Source of the DNA: Ectobacillus ponti
Lineage (GTDB): Bacteria; Bacillota; Bacilli; Bacillales; Bacillaceae_G
Reading direction: 5' to 3'
Assembly: GCF_024294785.1 (NCBI RefSeq)
Contig: NZ_JANCLT010000006.1
Coordinates: 216,762 to 280,761 of the forward strand
DNA: 64,000 bases
Below the pieces are notes generated by a model that saw only the letters and a list, made by a program, of their open reading frames with translations, made no database searches and was not told the DNA's origin. The position numbers were made by a program, and so were the translations under genes. How positions within the stretch are numbered: position 1 is the stretch's first letter; each line of letters opens with the position of its first letter. Positions 1-7,846 of the stretch are shown one piece after another.

Positions 1-129
1 AGCAGCTCTTGGCACGAAGTGAGGAATGGATCACTGTACAAATGCATACAGGCTGAAGGTTTTCTTTCTATGTATCTTCTTCTTTTGTTATAATGTTATC
101 AGAATATTTAGTGAAAAGAAGGGGTATAC

Positions 130-300
130 ATGGGGAAGGTTGTTGCATTCAGAAGGAAGAGTAAATGGAAAAAATATATGCCGGTATATATTATGCTTGG
201 TGTACTGATCATCCTGACTGTGCTGGTCTATCTCTATGTAAAACAGGGCGTATCCAATCCGCAATCTGTTCCATCTATAACGATTCATTCAAAATGGTAG
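130..300 (+). CDS. small single-pass membrane protein (56 aa)
   Basis: Short ORF starting ATG at 130 with an AGAAGGGG ribosome site a few bases upstream; a TATAAT lies at 89-94. The N-terminus is strongly basic (RRKSKWKK), followed by one hydrophobic helix around residues 19-38 (MPVYIMLGVLIILTVLVYLY) and a short polar tail, so the protein is predicted to sit in the membrane with its N-terminus in the cytoplasm. I do not recognise a family. It may be translationally coupled to the gene that follows. Confidence 0.6.
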   Translation: MGKVVAFRRKSKWKKYMPVYIMLGVLIILTVLVYLYVKQGVSNPQSVPSITIHSKW

Positions 301-359
301 GCAGCTGTCTCCATCTGCTGTTTTCTGCATATGTTGTAGAAAGAGCGGAGGTGCTGCGG

Positions 360-611
360 ATGGGCGGGGGATGGATCTTGCGCTGGGATGAGCGCGACCG
401 GGCCATTGTGAAAGGTCACTTGCTTACATGTGAGAAATGGTACATTGAGATGATTGGCGGCATTTTTTTGGAGTATCTGCAGCAAGGGCATTACTTGGCG
501 CGAAATTGGGATCAATGTGATAGAGACTATTTGCACACGCAGCAATTTCACAGGGATAGTGCAGATACGGCACGGAAGCATCTGCTGCGGCTGATCGGGA
601 AAATGGAATAA
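360..611 (+). CDS. hypothetical protein, about 83 aa
   Basis: ATG at 360 follows GGAGG at about 348-352 with good spacing; an in-frame ATG at 294 overlapping the previous stop would give 105 aa. The protein is rich in charged and aromatic residues (WILRWDERDR, EKWYIEMIGG) and has no signal peptide. The C-terminal half looks helical. I do not recognise the family; the position just behind the 56-aa membrane protein suggests one transcript. The stop lies inside the 5' arm/loop region of the terminator hairpin. Confidence 0.5.
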   Translation: MGGGWILRWDERDRAIVKGHLLTCEKWYIEMIGGIFLEYLQQGHYLARNWDQCDRDYLHTQQFHRDSADTARKHLLRLIGKME

Positions 612-632
612 GAATCTCCATTTTCCCGTTTG
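597..632. terminator. convergent intrinsic terminator
   Basis: Perfect 11-bp stem GGGAAAATGGA (597-607) / TCCATTTTCCC (617-627) with a 9-nt loop, followed by GTTTGTC. It can serve both the plus-strand gene ending at 611 and the minus-strand racemase gene ending at 636. Confidence 0.7.
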
Positions 633-635
633 TCG

Positions 636-1331
636 TTAAATTGGCACAGGAGCCAAAGCGAACTGCACCGCCTGCTCGGCATGCAGATAGGTTGTATTAA
701 ATAATGGAATATCCACATCGTCCTGGGCCAGCAGGAGCGGCAGCTCCGTACATCCGAGAACGATTCCTTCTGCGCCGTCAGCCTTCAGCCGCCCGGCGAT
801 ATCCTGCAGGTGCTGCTTAGAGGAAGATGACAGAATGCCCTTCGTCAGCTCCTGAAAGATGATCTGCTGCAGTACGTCCCGGTCGGCGGCAGAAGGAATG
901 AGGCTGGTAATGCCGTGGGCGGCCAAGCGTTCATGATAGAAGTCCTGCTCCATCGTCTGCTTTGTGCCGAGGACGCCGGCTTTACGGATTCTATGTGCAT
1001 TCATGCTGTCCGCTGCCGCATCAGCAATATGGAGAAGGGGAATTGACAAAGAGCTCTGTACCGCACCAGCGAACTGATGGACGGCATTGGAGCACATAAG
1101 AATGCAATCAGCACCGGACGCCTCGATTTTTTGCGCAGTCGCAATGAGCTTTTCCTGCAGTACATCATAAGACCCCTGTTGGGTCAGCTGCGTAACCTCG
1201 GCAAAGTCCATGCCGTGCAGGATGATTTTGGCACAGTGTGCAGATGCTTTGCGGGCAAGGGTGTTAATGTGCTCATAGTACAGGACAGTGGATTCCCAGC
1301 TCAGGCCGCCGATTAAACCGATTTTCTTCAT
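636..1331 (-). CDS. aspartate/glutamate racemase family protein (RacX/YgeA-like)
   Basis: 231-aa cofactor-independent amino-acid racemase family protein. It starts MKKIGLIGGLSWEST, the usual N-terminus of the YgeA/RacX branch. Two catalytic cysteines are visible: Cys80 in CSNAVH and Cys194 in GCTELP. In this family the two cysteines act as acid and base to invert the alpha carbon, without PLP. The start is fixed by GGAGG just upstream on the minus strand (1338-1343); longer upstream readings run through the terminator of the leader. The gene sits behind a SAM-I riboswitch with its own terminator, so its substrate is probably linked to sulfur amino-acid metabolism (for example methionine, homocysteine or homoserine), which is inference. 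Broad-specificity racemase activity is known for YgeA. Confidence 0.85.
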   Translation of the reverse strand: MKKIGLIGGLSWESTVLYYEHINTLARKASAHCAKIILHGMDFAEVTQLTQQGSYDVLQEKLIATAQKIEASGADCILMCSNAVHQFAGAVQSSLSIPLLHIADAAADSMNAHRIRKAGVLGTKQTMEQDFYHERLAAHGITSLIPSAADRDVLQQIIFQELTKGILSSSSKQHLQDIAGRLKADGAEGIVLGCTELPLLLAQDDVDIPLFNTTYLHAEQAVQFALAPVPI

Positions 1332-1360
1332 GATACGTAACCTCCATATGGTAAGCAGAC

Positions 1361-1390
1361 AAAAACGGCCTCTTTTCAACAAGAGGCCGC
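1361..1390 (-). terminator. riboswitch expression-platform terminator
   Basis: On the minus strand CGGCCTCTT / AAGAGGCCG with a short loop followed by a run of T. The 5' arm (plus 1381-1389) can alternatively pair with AAGAGG at plus 1408-1413, which is the 3' strand of the riboswitch P1 helix. This is the classical terminator/antiterminator switch. Confidence 0.85.
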
Positions 1391-1407
1391 CTGCGTACAT
1401 ATAGGAA

Positions 1408-1517
1408 CCTCTTATCTCTCAGAGCCGCATTTGCTCTGCAGGATGTAGCACCTTCCTGACTTGTCAGGGGTTGCTGAGGCTTCACCGGGCCAGACCCTCC
1501 ACCTCTCTTGATAAGAA
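1408..1517 (-). promoter_or_regulatory. SAM-I (S-box) riboswitch
   Basis: Read on the minus strand, it shows the S-box signature in order: CTTATC closing P1, AAGAGAGGTGGAGGG, CTGGCCCGGTGAAGCC, CAGCAACC, a P3 hairpin, AAGGTGCTA, and GAGAGATAAGAG closing P1. Downstream is an intrinsic terminator, then the racemase family gene. SAM binding is expected to stabilise P1 and so the terminator, giving expression when SAM is low. Confidence 0.93.
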
Positions 1518-1710
1518 CGATAGTATGTAATTTATATGATACAAATTATGCCATTCCGGGAAACGAAATGCAACACTTTTCAGTATATTCAGGTGATAAA
1601 AAACCCTTGCTCCTTCAAGGCGATGGTGGATGTATTCTGCACCTGTATGGAAGCCGTGTTTTTTGGCTATCCTATAGGAAAGATTTGTGTATAAGGGGGT
1701 GCATCCGGCT

Positions 1711-1869
1711 ATGGAAGAGCGTTTTGTGGATAATCGCTATTTAACGGATATGCTGTCAATGGTCCTTTCCTTTGATAATGAGAGCATTCAAAATCTGTCT
1801 GCCGAATTGCAGTCAGAGGTGTATCAAAGCTTGCAAAATGTGAAGCTTGAATTCGATAAGCTGATCTGA
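1711..1869 (+). CDS. small acidic hypothetical protein (52 aa)
   Basis: ATG at 1711 preceded by AAGGGGGTG at 1693-1700. The product (MEERFVDNRYL...) is short, acidic and predicted helical, with no membrane segment. Family not recognised. A strong terminator follows directly, so it is probably a monocistronic gene. Confidence 0.55.
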   Translation: MEERFVDNRYLTDMLSMVLSFDNESIQNLSAELQSEVYQSLQNVKLEFDKLI

Positions 1870-1921
1870 AAAGAGATGTTCCAAAGGCTGCATAAGGTCT
1901 TTTGGGACGTCTCTTTTGTTG
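1869..1921 (+). terminator. intrinsic terminator
   Basis: Long imperfect stem AAAGAGATGTTCCAAAGG / CTTTTGGGACGTCTCTTT followed by TGTT, directly after the 52-aa gene. Confidence 0.7.
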
Positions 1922-2054
1922 TATGAGCACATAACGCTGCTTCAATTTTTTCGTGCCTGTAACACTATGTTAAGAAATTGAAATGAATTGTGTCTTTTTT
2001 TGTTACACCATGTTTTGTAATGTAGTAGGGATGATGCTGCAAGGGGGACACAAC

Positions 2055-2507
2055 GTGAAGTTTGCCATTCAAAGAAGTAGAGCGATTACAGGCAGTATTG
2101 CAGGTCTCACAGCGATCGGCGTGCTGCTTTTTATTCTGGGGATTGAGGAAAGCGGCTTTTTTGCATTTGTAAGCCTGGTGCTCGGATTTGTGATTGCAGT
2201 TGCCGGCGGAGGCTTGTACTGGGCTTCCACGCGCTCCTGCTTGGAGGTAACAAATGAACATCTGATCCATCATATCGGTCCGCTGCCATTGCGGGTGACA
2301 TTGGATAGAATCCGTACAGTTGATATTGTCGAGGGAAGCACGATTGCGGCCGCCTGGACCATGACGCGAGTTCAAGTCATGCTGTATCCGCATGAAATTT
2401 TTGAAGTGTCCATGCCGCTGGATCCCGCCGCTTTTATGAGGGAGCTGCAGGGGCGCTGCCCTCATGCAAAGGTCCGCTATGAGCATCCGGAGGCACAGGG
2501 AGAATAA
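2055..2507 (+). CDS. PH-domain membrane protein (YdbS/bPH-like)
   Basis: 150-aa protein with two hydrophobic helices near the N-terminus (about residues 12-30 and 36-55, the second ending GGGLYWAST), then a soluble domain with the pattern LEVTNEHLIHHIGPLPLRVTLDRIRTVDIVEG typical of bacterial pleckstrin-homology-like domains. GTG at 2055 is chosen because AAGGGGGA lies at 2041-2048 with proper spacing; upstream in-frame ATGs lack a ribosome site. Function unknown; this group sits in the membrane with the PH-like domain in the cytoplasm. Confidence 0.6.
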   Translation: MKFAIQRSRAITGSIAGLTAIGVLLFILGIEESGFFAFVSLVLGFVIAVAGGGLYWASTRSCLEVTNEHLIHHIGPLPLRVTLDRIRTVDIVEGSTIAAAWTMTRVQVMLYPHEIFEVSMPLDPAAFMRELQGRCPHAKVRYEHPEAQGE

Positions 2508-2588
2508 GGCCTTCGTCTTTTCTTGTACAGCATGAGAGATTAGTAGTATGATGGTTTCAAATCGCTTATGCAGGAAGGCGGAGAGACC

Positions 2589-3623
2589 ATGAAAAAGATA
2601 GATTTGCGCAGTGATACGGTGACGCAGCCGACGATGGAAATGCGCCAGGCCATGTTTGATGCCATGGTTGGAGATGATGTCTACCAGGAAGATCCGACTG
2701 TAAGACAGCTGGAGGAGACTGCAGCAGCTGTGCTCGGCAAGGAAGCGGCGCTGTTGGTGACAAGCGGCACGCAGGGAAATCAGTTGGCCGTGCTGGCGTG
2801 GTGCCGTCCGGGGGAGGAAATCATCCTGGAGGAAAACAGCCATATTTTCTTATATGAAGGCGGTGCTGTTTCTGCTTTGGCAGGTGTGCAAACCCGGACT
2901 GTACCTGGTGTTCGCGGAGCCATTCAGCCGGAGGACCTTATGAAGGCGATCCGGGATGATGATATCCATCACCCGGATACAGGGTTGATTTGTATGGAAA
3001 ATACGCATAACCGTGCAGGCGGTGCGGTCGTTCCGCCTGAGAGCATGAAGGCTGTGTATGAAATTGCCAAGGAGTGCGGCATCCCGGTTCATTTGGATGG
3101 CGCCCGCCTGTTCAATGCCGCTGCGGCAAGCGGTATACCTGTCCAAGAGTTTACCCAGTATGTCGATACAGTGCAGGTGTGCCTGTCCAAGGGGCTTGGG
3201 GCGCCGATCGGTTCCATTCTGGCTGGTCCGCGAGATGTGATTGAGCGGGCGCGCAAATGGCGCAAGCGCCTTGGCGGCGGCATGCGCCAGGCTGGAGTGA
3301 TTGCGGCGCCGGGCTTAATCGCTCTGACCAAGATGGCAGACCGTTTGGCCGAGGATCATAAGCATGCCCGTCAGCTCGCACAGGGATTGACTGCCATGGG
3401 TTTGCAAATTGATAATCAGGTAGAGACAAATATTATTCTGATCAATATGGTAAAATCCGGCCAAGACCGGGAAGCTTTCCTGCGCCAGCTGGCGGAGCAA
3501 GGCATCCTGGCCGGCGGCATGGGTGAGGAGCACGTCCGCTTTGTGACGAACTACCATATCACAGCTGAAGATGTGCAGACTGTACTGGACACCGTGCAGC
3601 AGATGCTGAAGCAAACTGTATAA
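2589..3623 (+). CDS. ltaA: low-specificity L-threonine aldolase
   Basis: 344-aa PLP enzyme of fold type I that cleaves L-threonine or L-allo-threonine to glycine and acetaldehyde. Diagnostic segments in order: IDLRSDTVTQPT at the N-terminus, GDDVYQEDPTV, GTQGNQLA, HLDGARLFNA (PLP-binding Asp), and CLSKGLGAPIGS, in which Lys201 is the Schiff-base lysine. RKRLGGGMRQAG is also typical. Full family length. The start ATG follows a GGAAGGCGGAGA ribosome site. It is single and followed by its own terminator. Confidence 0.92.
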   Translation: MKKIDLRSDTVTQPTMEMRQAMFDAMVGDDVYQEDPTVRQLEETAAAVLGKEAALLVTSGTQGNQLAVLAWCRPGEEIILEENSHIFLYEGGAVSALAGVQTRTVPGVRGAIQPEDLMKAIRDDDIHHPDTGLICMENTHNRAGGAVVPPESMKAVYEIAKECGIPVHLDGARLFNAAAASGIPVQEFTQYVDTVQVCLSKGLGAPIGSILAGPRDVIERARKWRKRLGGGMRQAGVIAAPGLIALTKMADRLAEDHKHARQLAQGLTAMGLQIDNQVETNIILINMVKSGQDREAFLRQLAEQGILAGGMGEEHVRFVTNYHITAEDVQTVLDTVQQMLKQTV

Positions 3624-3629
3624 GAGGGG

Positions 3630-3655
3630 GCACCGCAGGCGCGGTGCTTTTTCCG
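3630..3655 (+). terminator. intrinsic terminator of threonine aldolase gene
   Basis: GCACCGC (3630-3636) / GCGGTGC (3641-3647) followed by TTTTTCCGTTTTTT. Confidence 0.85.
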
Positions 3656-3713
3656 TTTTTTGGTTTCGTCCCGTCTTCAATCATGGTAGGATGGGAAGGG
3701 GAGAGTGATACAT

Positions 3714-4157
3714 ATGTTTACAATGAAACGTGCTGGAGAAGCGGAGCTGCAGGAGATTTACGAGCTCGCAGGAATTAATCATAGAGAGGCCACAGGCTAC
3801 ACGGGAGAAGATGGCAGAGATAAAATGATTTCCGCCTATGAGCATTCCTTCAGGTTTGGTGCCTACTTCTTATGTGCCAAAGAGGCGGACATGCTTGCAG
3901 GCTGGGTTATGATTGATAAAAGCATGGACTACCTGACCGGCGAGGAAATTGGCTGGATTAATGATATATTTGTAAAGGAACAGTTTCGCGGACAAGGGTG
4001 CGCCACTGCCTTGATGGAGGCGGCTCTGCGGGAGTTCCAAGAGTTCGGCTATGAGGAAGTGAAGCTGAATGTGTATACCCATAATGATAAGGCTATGCGG
4101 CTGTACGAAAAATTCGGCTTCGCGGATGTGAACAAATTCATGGGACGGAAATTGTAA
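3714..4157 (+). CDS. GNAT family N-acetyltransferase
   Basis: 147-aa acetyl-CoA-dependent N-acetyltransferase. The acetyl-CoA motif A is INDIFVKEQFRGQGCATALM, with the R/Q-x-x-G-x-G/A signature as RGQGCA, and motif B is LNVYTHNDKAMRLYEKFGF. ATG 3714 is preferred over GTG 3705 because AAGGGGAG (3697-3703) is correctly spaced only for the former. Substrate not predictable from the sequence. A terminator follows immediately. Confidence 0.85.
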   Translation: MFTMKRAGEAELQEIYELAGINHREATGYTGEDGRDKMISAYEHSFRFGAYFLCAKEADMLAGWVMIDKSMDYLTGEEIGWINDIFVKEQFRGQGCATALMEAALREFQEFGYEEVKLNVYTHNDKAMRLYEKFGFADVNKFMGRKL

Positions 4158-4188
4158 AAAGACGGCAGTGTACCGTCTTTTTCTTTTT
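4157..4188 (+). terminator. intrinsic terminator
   Basis: AAAAAGACGG / CCGTCTTTTT around a CAGTGTA loop, then CTTTTT. Confidence 0.85.
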
Positions 4189-4300
4189 AAGGCAGATAGG
4201 CGTGTAAAGATGTGACTCATCATATGACTTCCTGCACTGTGTGCTGTGACTTCTTCCCGGTATGATAAAGCCATCAAAGAAATGGGGAAGGGGCATAACG

Positions 4301-4621
4301 ATGAGGGCGGCTGTAATGCTTGGTTTAATCATATGTAATCTGATTTTCGTGGCCGGCCCTGCTGCCGGAGCGGCAGGTGCCTACATTGGTTTATGGGCAG
4401 CGGCTGCCGGATTGGTTGTCGGGGCTGCCGGGGGCTTTGCTTCCATTCTTTTCATGGACTATGAACATGTATCGCAGATTGTGTACTTGTCTATGATGTC
4501 CGGCGGTTTAGGGGTGCTGCTTGCGGGAGGTCTTATTCACGCAGGGGCTTCCATGTATCGGCTGGTTATAAAGTATGTGAAATGGAATGTAAAACTGGCA
4601 CAAAGGGGACATATGAAATGA
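4301..4621 (+). CDS. small Gly/Ala-rich membrane protein
   Basis: 106-aa protein with three to four hydrophobic segments (residues 5-25, 27-47, 55-80) rich in Gly and Ala and a basic C-terminal tail. Start ATG 4301 follows GGGGAAGGGG. The last codons overlap the start of the DUF4097 gene (ATGA type), so the two are translationally coupled and probably act together at the envelope. Family not recognised. Confidence 0.6.
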   Translation: MRAAVMLGLIICNLIFVAGPAAGAAGAYIGLWAAAAGLVVGAAGGFASILFMDYEHVSQIVYLSMMSGGLGVLLAGGLIHAGASMYRLVIKYVKWNVKLAQRGHMK

Positions 4622-5460
4622 AAAAGGTATTGCTGACAGCAGGGCTTGTGTTTGCCGCCGGATTGGTCGGTTTCGCGGCAACAAGTCTTACAAGCGGCGG
4701 GTTTTCCGTCCAATCGGTTATGGGGAGACAGCATTCTATTGATAAGCAGAAGCACATGGATGGACGGGATATTCAGCGGATTCAGGTGGCGGCGGAGGGA
4801 ACCGATGTAACAATTGTCCCATCAAAGGATGGCCAAATCGCTGTCCATTTCTATGGAACAGGCAACGAAGCGGGCGTGAAATCCGTCCATTTTGGGGTGG
4901 AGCAAAAGGGCAATGAACTCGTTGTGGCAGTTAAAACGGACGATTTCACGTTTTTGAAAAATCTGCAAACAAACTTAGAGATTGCTTTGCCAAAAAAGCA
5001 ATATGAGCGGCTGCTGCTGCGCACCTCCAGCGGTGATATTGAGGTGAGCGGGGCACAGGCAAAGAATCTCGATATACAAACCTCCTCAGGGGATATGCGC
5101 ATCACAGATACAGCTGCAGAAAAAACGAGCCTGCAGGCCTCCAGCGGTGATATCAGCAGTGTGGGTCTGCAAGGGCAGCTGCACGCAAACACCAGCTCTG
5201 GTGATGTGAAGCTCCAGGCTGCAGATATCGTGCAGCAGGTGGGCATTGAAACCTCCAGCGGCGATGTAACCATTGAGCTGGAGAAGGAGCCGGCTTCTCT
5301 GGCATTGGAGTTTGAAAGCAGTTCGGGTGACGGGCGCACCGATATGAAGCTGGAGGGGGAAGAAAAGGGAAAGCACAGCCTGCGCGGCAAAACGGGGACA
5401 GGCGAGTATAAGCTGCAGGTGGAAACGAGCTCCGGTGATTTTCAGCTCCGGGTCAAATAA
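4618..5460 (+). CDS. DUF4097 (YvlB-like) beta-solenoid protein
   Basis: 280-aa protein. An N-terminal hydrophobic helix (residues 3-22) acts as signal or anchor; the rest is built from repeats of about 18-22 residues, each carrying T/A-SSGD (seven clear copies between about residue 139 and the end, for example TSSGDIEV, TSSGDMRI, ASSGDISS). This is the DUF4097 pattern, expected to form a right-handed beta-solenoid outside the membrane. Overlaps the preceding small membrane-protein gene by 4 nt. Family members are often found with envelope-stress two-component systems, and a LuxR-type pair lies convergent just downstream. Precise role unknown. Confidence 0.8.
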   Translation: MKKVLLTAGLVFAAGLVGFAATSLTSGGFSVQSVMGRQHSIDKQKHMDGRDIQRIQVAAEGTDVTIVPSKDGQIAVHFYGTGNEAGVKSVHFGVEQKGNELVVAVKTDDFTFLKNLQTNLEIALPKKQYERLLLRTSSGDIEVSGAQAKNLDIQTSSGDMRITDTAAEKTSLQASSGDISSVGLQGQLHANTSSGDVKLQAADIVQQVGIETSSGDVTIELEKEPASLALEFESSSGDGRTDMKLEGEEKGKHSLRGKTGTGEYKLQVETSSGDFQLRVK

Positions 5461-5461
5461 G

Positions 5462-5492
5462 AAAAAAGTTCGCAGCTTGTGCGGACTTTTTT
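5462..5492. terminator. bidirectional intrinsic terminator
   Basis: AAAAAAGTTCGCA (5462-5474) / TGCGGACTTTTTT (5480-5492), with A and T tracts on both sides. It serves the DUF4097 gene and the response-regulator gene on the minus strand. Confidence 0.85.
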
Positions 5493-5500
5493 CTTGCCAC

Positions 5501-6145
5501 TCATACTAAATCTTCATTGCGGGCTTTGTAGGCCGCCTGCATGCGATCCTTTACATCGAGCTTATGATAGATGCCGGAAATATAATTTTTTACTGTTCCT
5601 TCAGATAGGAACAGCCGTTCAGCAATCTGTTTATTATTTAAGCCAAGCGCCAAGCACTCCAGCACCTGTACCTCCCGTTCGCTGAGTCCGTAGCGCGAGG
5701 CTGCTTTTTCCTCCTTGGCCGGCTGCTTTACCTGCTGGACAAGCAGCTTGGCCAAGTCATGCGGCAGCAGTGTGCCGCCTCTATGAATCAGCTTAATGCC
5801 GGCAATTAAGTCAGTCGGATGGATCGCTTTCAGCAAATATCCCTCGGCACCGGCAGAAAGGGCATCAATCACATGGTCAACCTCCTGAAAGGTTGTCAGA
5901 ATGAGAACGCGCGCATGCGGCCAGCGCTGCTTAATCTCCCGTGTTGCCGTAATCCCGTCCATGACCGGCATGCGGATATCCATTAATACAACCTGCGGCT
6001 GCAGCTGGCCGCATAGAGCGAGTGCTTCTTCCCCGTTCGCTGCCAGGCCGGCAACCTCCAGCTCCGGGTCGAGATCCAATACGATGGACAGGCTTTCCCT
6101 GATTAATTCCTGGTCATCCACAAGCAATAACCGAATCGGTGTCAT
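5501..6145 (-). CDS. LuxR/NarL-family response regulator
   Basis: 214 aa. Receiver domain (residues 4-120) with acidic pocket D10/D11, phospho-acceptor D56 in LMDIRMPVMDG, T84/T85 and K106; C-terminal NarL/FixJ HTH (about 150-210: YGLSEREVQVLECLALGLNNKQIAERLFLSEGTVKNY, split here only for description). Shares a 4-nt overlap with the upstream sensor kinase gene, so the pair forms one operon. Targets unknown; the convergent DUF4097/membrane-protein pair is a reasonable candidate by position only. Confidence 0.92.
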   Translation of the reverse strand: MTPIRLLLVDDQELIRESLSIVLDLDPELEVAGLAANGEEALALCGQLQPQVVLMDIRMPVMDGITATREIKQRWPHARVLILTTFQEVDHVIDALSAGAEGYLLKAIHPTDLIAGIKLIHRGGTLLPHDLAKLLVQQVKQPAKEEKAASRYGLSEREVQVLECLALGLNNKQIAERLFLSEGTVKNYISGIYHKLDVKDRMQAAYKARNEDLV

Positions 6146-7338
6146 GCAATCCCCTCTTTTCTCCGTGGAAGTGTACAGGTAAGTACAAATCCAGCTTCCT
6201 TTGTGCTCACCGTCTCCAGTGAGCCGTTCAATGCCTCCAGACGCTGCCGCATGGCATTCAGTCCGAAGCCGTGCTGCAGCAGCTCGGGTGTATGGCCGTT
6301 ATTGACAAGACGCATGGAAAACGCATCCGGCTGATAGGAAAGGGCTACATCCACAACGGTAGCATCTCCATGCCGTTTGGCGTTTGTGAGAGCTTCCTGT
6401 AGACAGCGCACGAGCGTGAGTTGCCCGGCCTGTGTAATGTCATAGGCCGAGCCTTCTGTATGTATGCGCACCTCTGTGCCAGTGTGCTGGGAGAAGGTCT
6501 GTGCCAATTTTTCAAGCTGCTGTAAGAATGGTTCATCCTCGTCCGGGGCAATTTGGTGAATGCTGCGGCGGATCTCATCAAGTCCGCCCCGCGCCACTTG
6601 GGCAAGGGTTTCAATCCTCTTTTTGGCCTTTTCAGGATGTATATCAACCAAGTATGCTGCCGCGTCCAAACCAACGATCACAGAGGTGAAATGATGGCCG
6701 ATGGTATCATGCAGGTCACGGGCCAGCCGGTTTCGCTCTTCCAGCAGCGTCAGCTGTTCAATTTGCCGTGCATACTGCTCCAATGCCTGATTTTGCTTCT
6801 GAATCAATTCATACTGCTGCAAATTTTCCGCAAGCAAAGCCTCTGTTTTGCTTTGTGAGGTGATGATGAAGTTAAAGGCAAAGCCAAATCCGAAAAAGAT
6901 GCCGATATCAATGTACTGCATCAGAAAGGTAGTCATATCAGCCGCTGTAAAATAGTTGCCGAGCGGGAGCAGTACGATGAAAACAGGTATGGTCCAAACT
7001 GCATTCCGCTTATTTAAGAGATACCCCGCCATCAACACGGGAATCAGGATGAACACAGTGGCTCTGTTCAGGTGAAGCCCAATGCTCATGTACAGGTAAC
7101 AGGACCCTGTCACCAGCAGTTCAACTGCAAGGTACATAGTTCGATTCCGGTATCCGGGCCTCCAGAACAGCACAGGGATAAAGCAGCAGATAAAGGCGAT
7201 GATGAGAAACAGAGGATAGGCTAAAGTGCCAAGCGCTTCAGGACGTACTCCATAATAGGCGAGACCGCTGCCGAGCCAGCACAGGCGAAGCCCGAACAGA
7301 AACCAGTCCACCCAAAGCCAGGGCCGTTCATGCTCCAT
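6142..7338 (-). CDS. NarL-type sensor histidine kinase
   Basis: 398-aa membrane kinase. Five to six transmembrane helices occupy about residues 10-160 with little extracellular loop, a coiled linker follows (165-200), then HisKA_3 with phospho-acceptor His210 in RDLHDTIGHHFTS, and a HATPase_c domain with the N-box CLQEALTNAKRHG and a GFGLNAMRQR G-box. The short loops suggest sensing within or near the membrane. The DHp sequence places it with the LiaS/DesK/YvfT class. Stop and start overlap with the regulator (ATGA). AAGGGGG precedes the ATG. Confidence 0.9.
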   Translation of the reverse strand: MEHERPWLWVDWFLFGLRLCWLGSGLAYYGVRPEALGTLAYPLFLIIAFICCFIPVLFWRPGYRNRTMYLAVELLVTGSCYLYMSIGLHLNRATVFILIPVLMAGYLLNKRNAVWTIPVFIVLLPLGNYFTAADMTTFLMQYIDIGIFFGFGFAFNFIITSQSKTEALLAENLQQYELIQKQNQALEQYARQIEQLTLLEERNRLARDLHDTIGHHFTSVIVGLDAAAYLVDIHPEKAKKRIETLAQVARGGLDEIRRSIHQIAPDEDEPFLQQLEKLAQTFSQHTGTEVRIHTEGSAYDITQAGQLTLVRCLQEALTNAKRHGDATVVDVALSYQPDAFSMRLVNNGHTPELLQHGFGLNAMRQRLEALNGSLETVSTKEAGFVLTCTLPRRKEGIA

Positions 7339-7459
7339 GAAAGAATGCCCCCTTCCTAATGTGTGTAATACTAGTTTACCGGAATTTGGATATTAGGGAC
7401 AGTGAAATATATAAATCATGTGAGAGATTCTGACATAAAAGCGTTGTTTAAAAGTAAAT

Positions 7460-7476
7460 GATAGTATAACTATCAC
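7460..7476. repeat. perfect short inverted repeat
   Basis: TGATAGT-ATA-ACTATCA, a 7-bp perfect dyad in the 500-base gap between the kinase gene and the TSP3 protein gene. It could be an operator; no regulator identified. The rest of 7339-7740 holds no convincing gene. Confidence 0.35.
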
Positions 7477-7576
7477 ATCGAAGTGTGTGTCTGCAAAAGA
7501 GAGAAGAAGTGCCGCGGAGGGAGCTTATATAAGAGCATGCCGCCTTTAGGGGAGCCGGTATTGGGAGATGCAGAAA

Positions 7577-7604
7577 GAGGACACAGGTGCTTGTGTCCTT
7601 TTTT
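7577..7604 (+). terminator. orphan intrinsic terminator
   Basis: AGGACACA (7578-7585) / TGTGTCCT (7592-7599) followed by TTTTTT. No gene precedes it on this strand, so it may end a short leader or untranslated RNA that starts near 7460-7500. Confidence 0.65.
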
Positions 7605-7739
7605 GCTGAAATGGACGCAGTAGAAAACCTTCCTGCAAAGGAAAAATATACTGCCCTTCCTAGGAGCGTAAGACTATAGATGCGCATATTAGTATTTGCT
7701 ATAGTAAATATAGTTATGCATCTTCATCAGGTGTTGTAA

Positions 7740-7822
7740 CGATAAGGGCAAAGCTGCGGAAACGCAGTGGCTGCAAAGCTACAGGGGCTAAGGCGACATG
7801 CTATGCCAGCCAGCTGCCGTAC
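7740..7822 (+). promoter_or_regulatory. cyclic di-GMP-I (GEMM-I) riboswitch
   Basis: Contains the class-I c-di-GMP aptamer features in order: AGGGCAAA, a hairpin closed by a GAAA tetraloop (GCTGCGGAAACGCAG), GCAAAGC, GGGGCTAAGG, and the 3' segment CCAGCCAGCTGCCGT that pairs back to GGCA (7747-7750 with 7815-7818). No terminator lies between the aptamer and the gene; the 3' end of P1 is about 12 nt from the AGGGAGAGG ribosome site (7832-7840), which points to control of translation or to folding through the ribosome site. Confidence 0.88.
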
Positions 7823-7846
7823 AATAACAAAAGGGAGAGGATCATC

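Noticed and set aside
1-22. Possible 3' end of an upstream gene (AALGTK, stop at 20-22)
   Set aside because: Only seven codons are visible, too little to support a feature.
26-208. 60-codon frame starting at 26
   Set aside because: It runs through the promoter and ribosome site of the better-supported 130-300 gene and has a non-protein-like composition.
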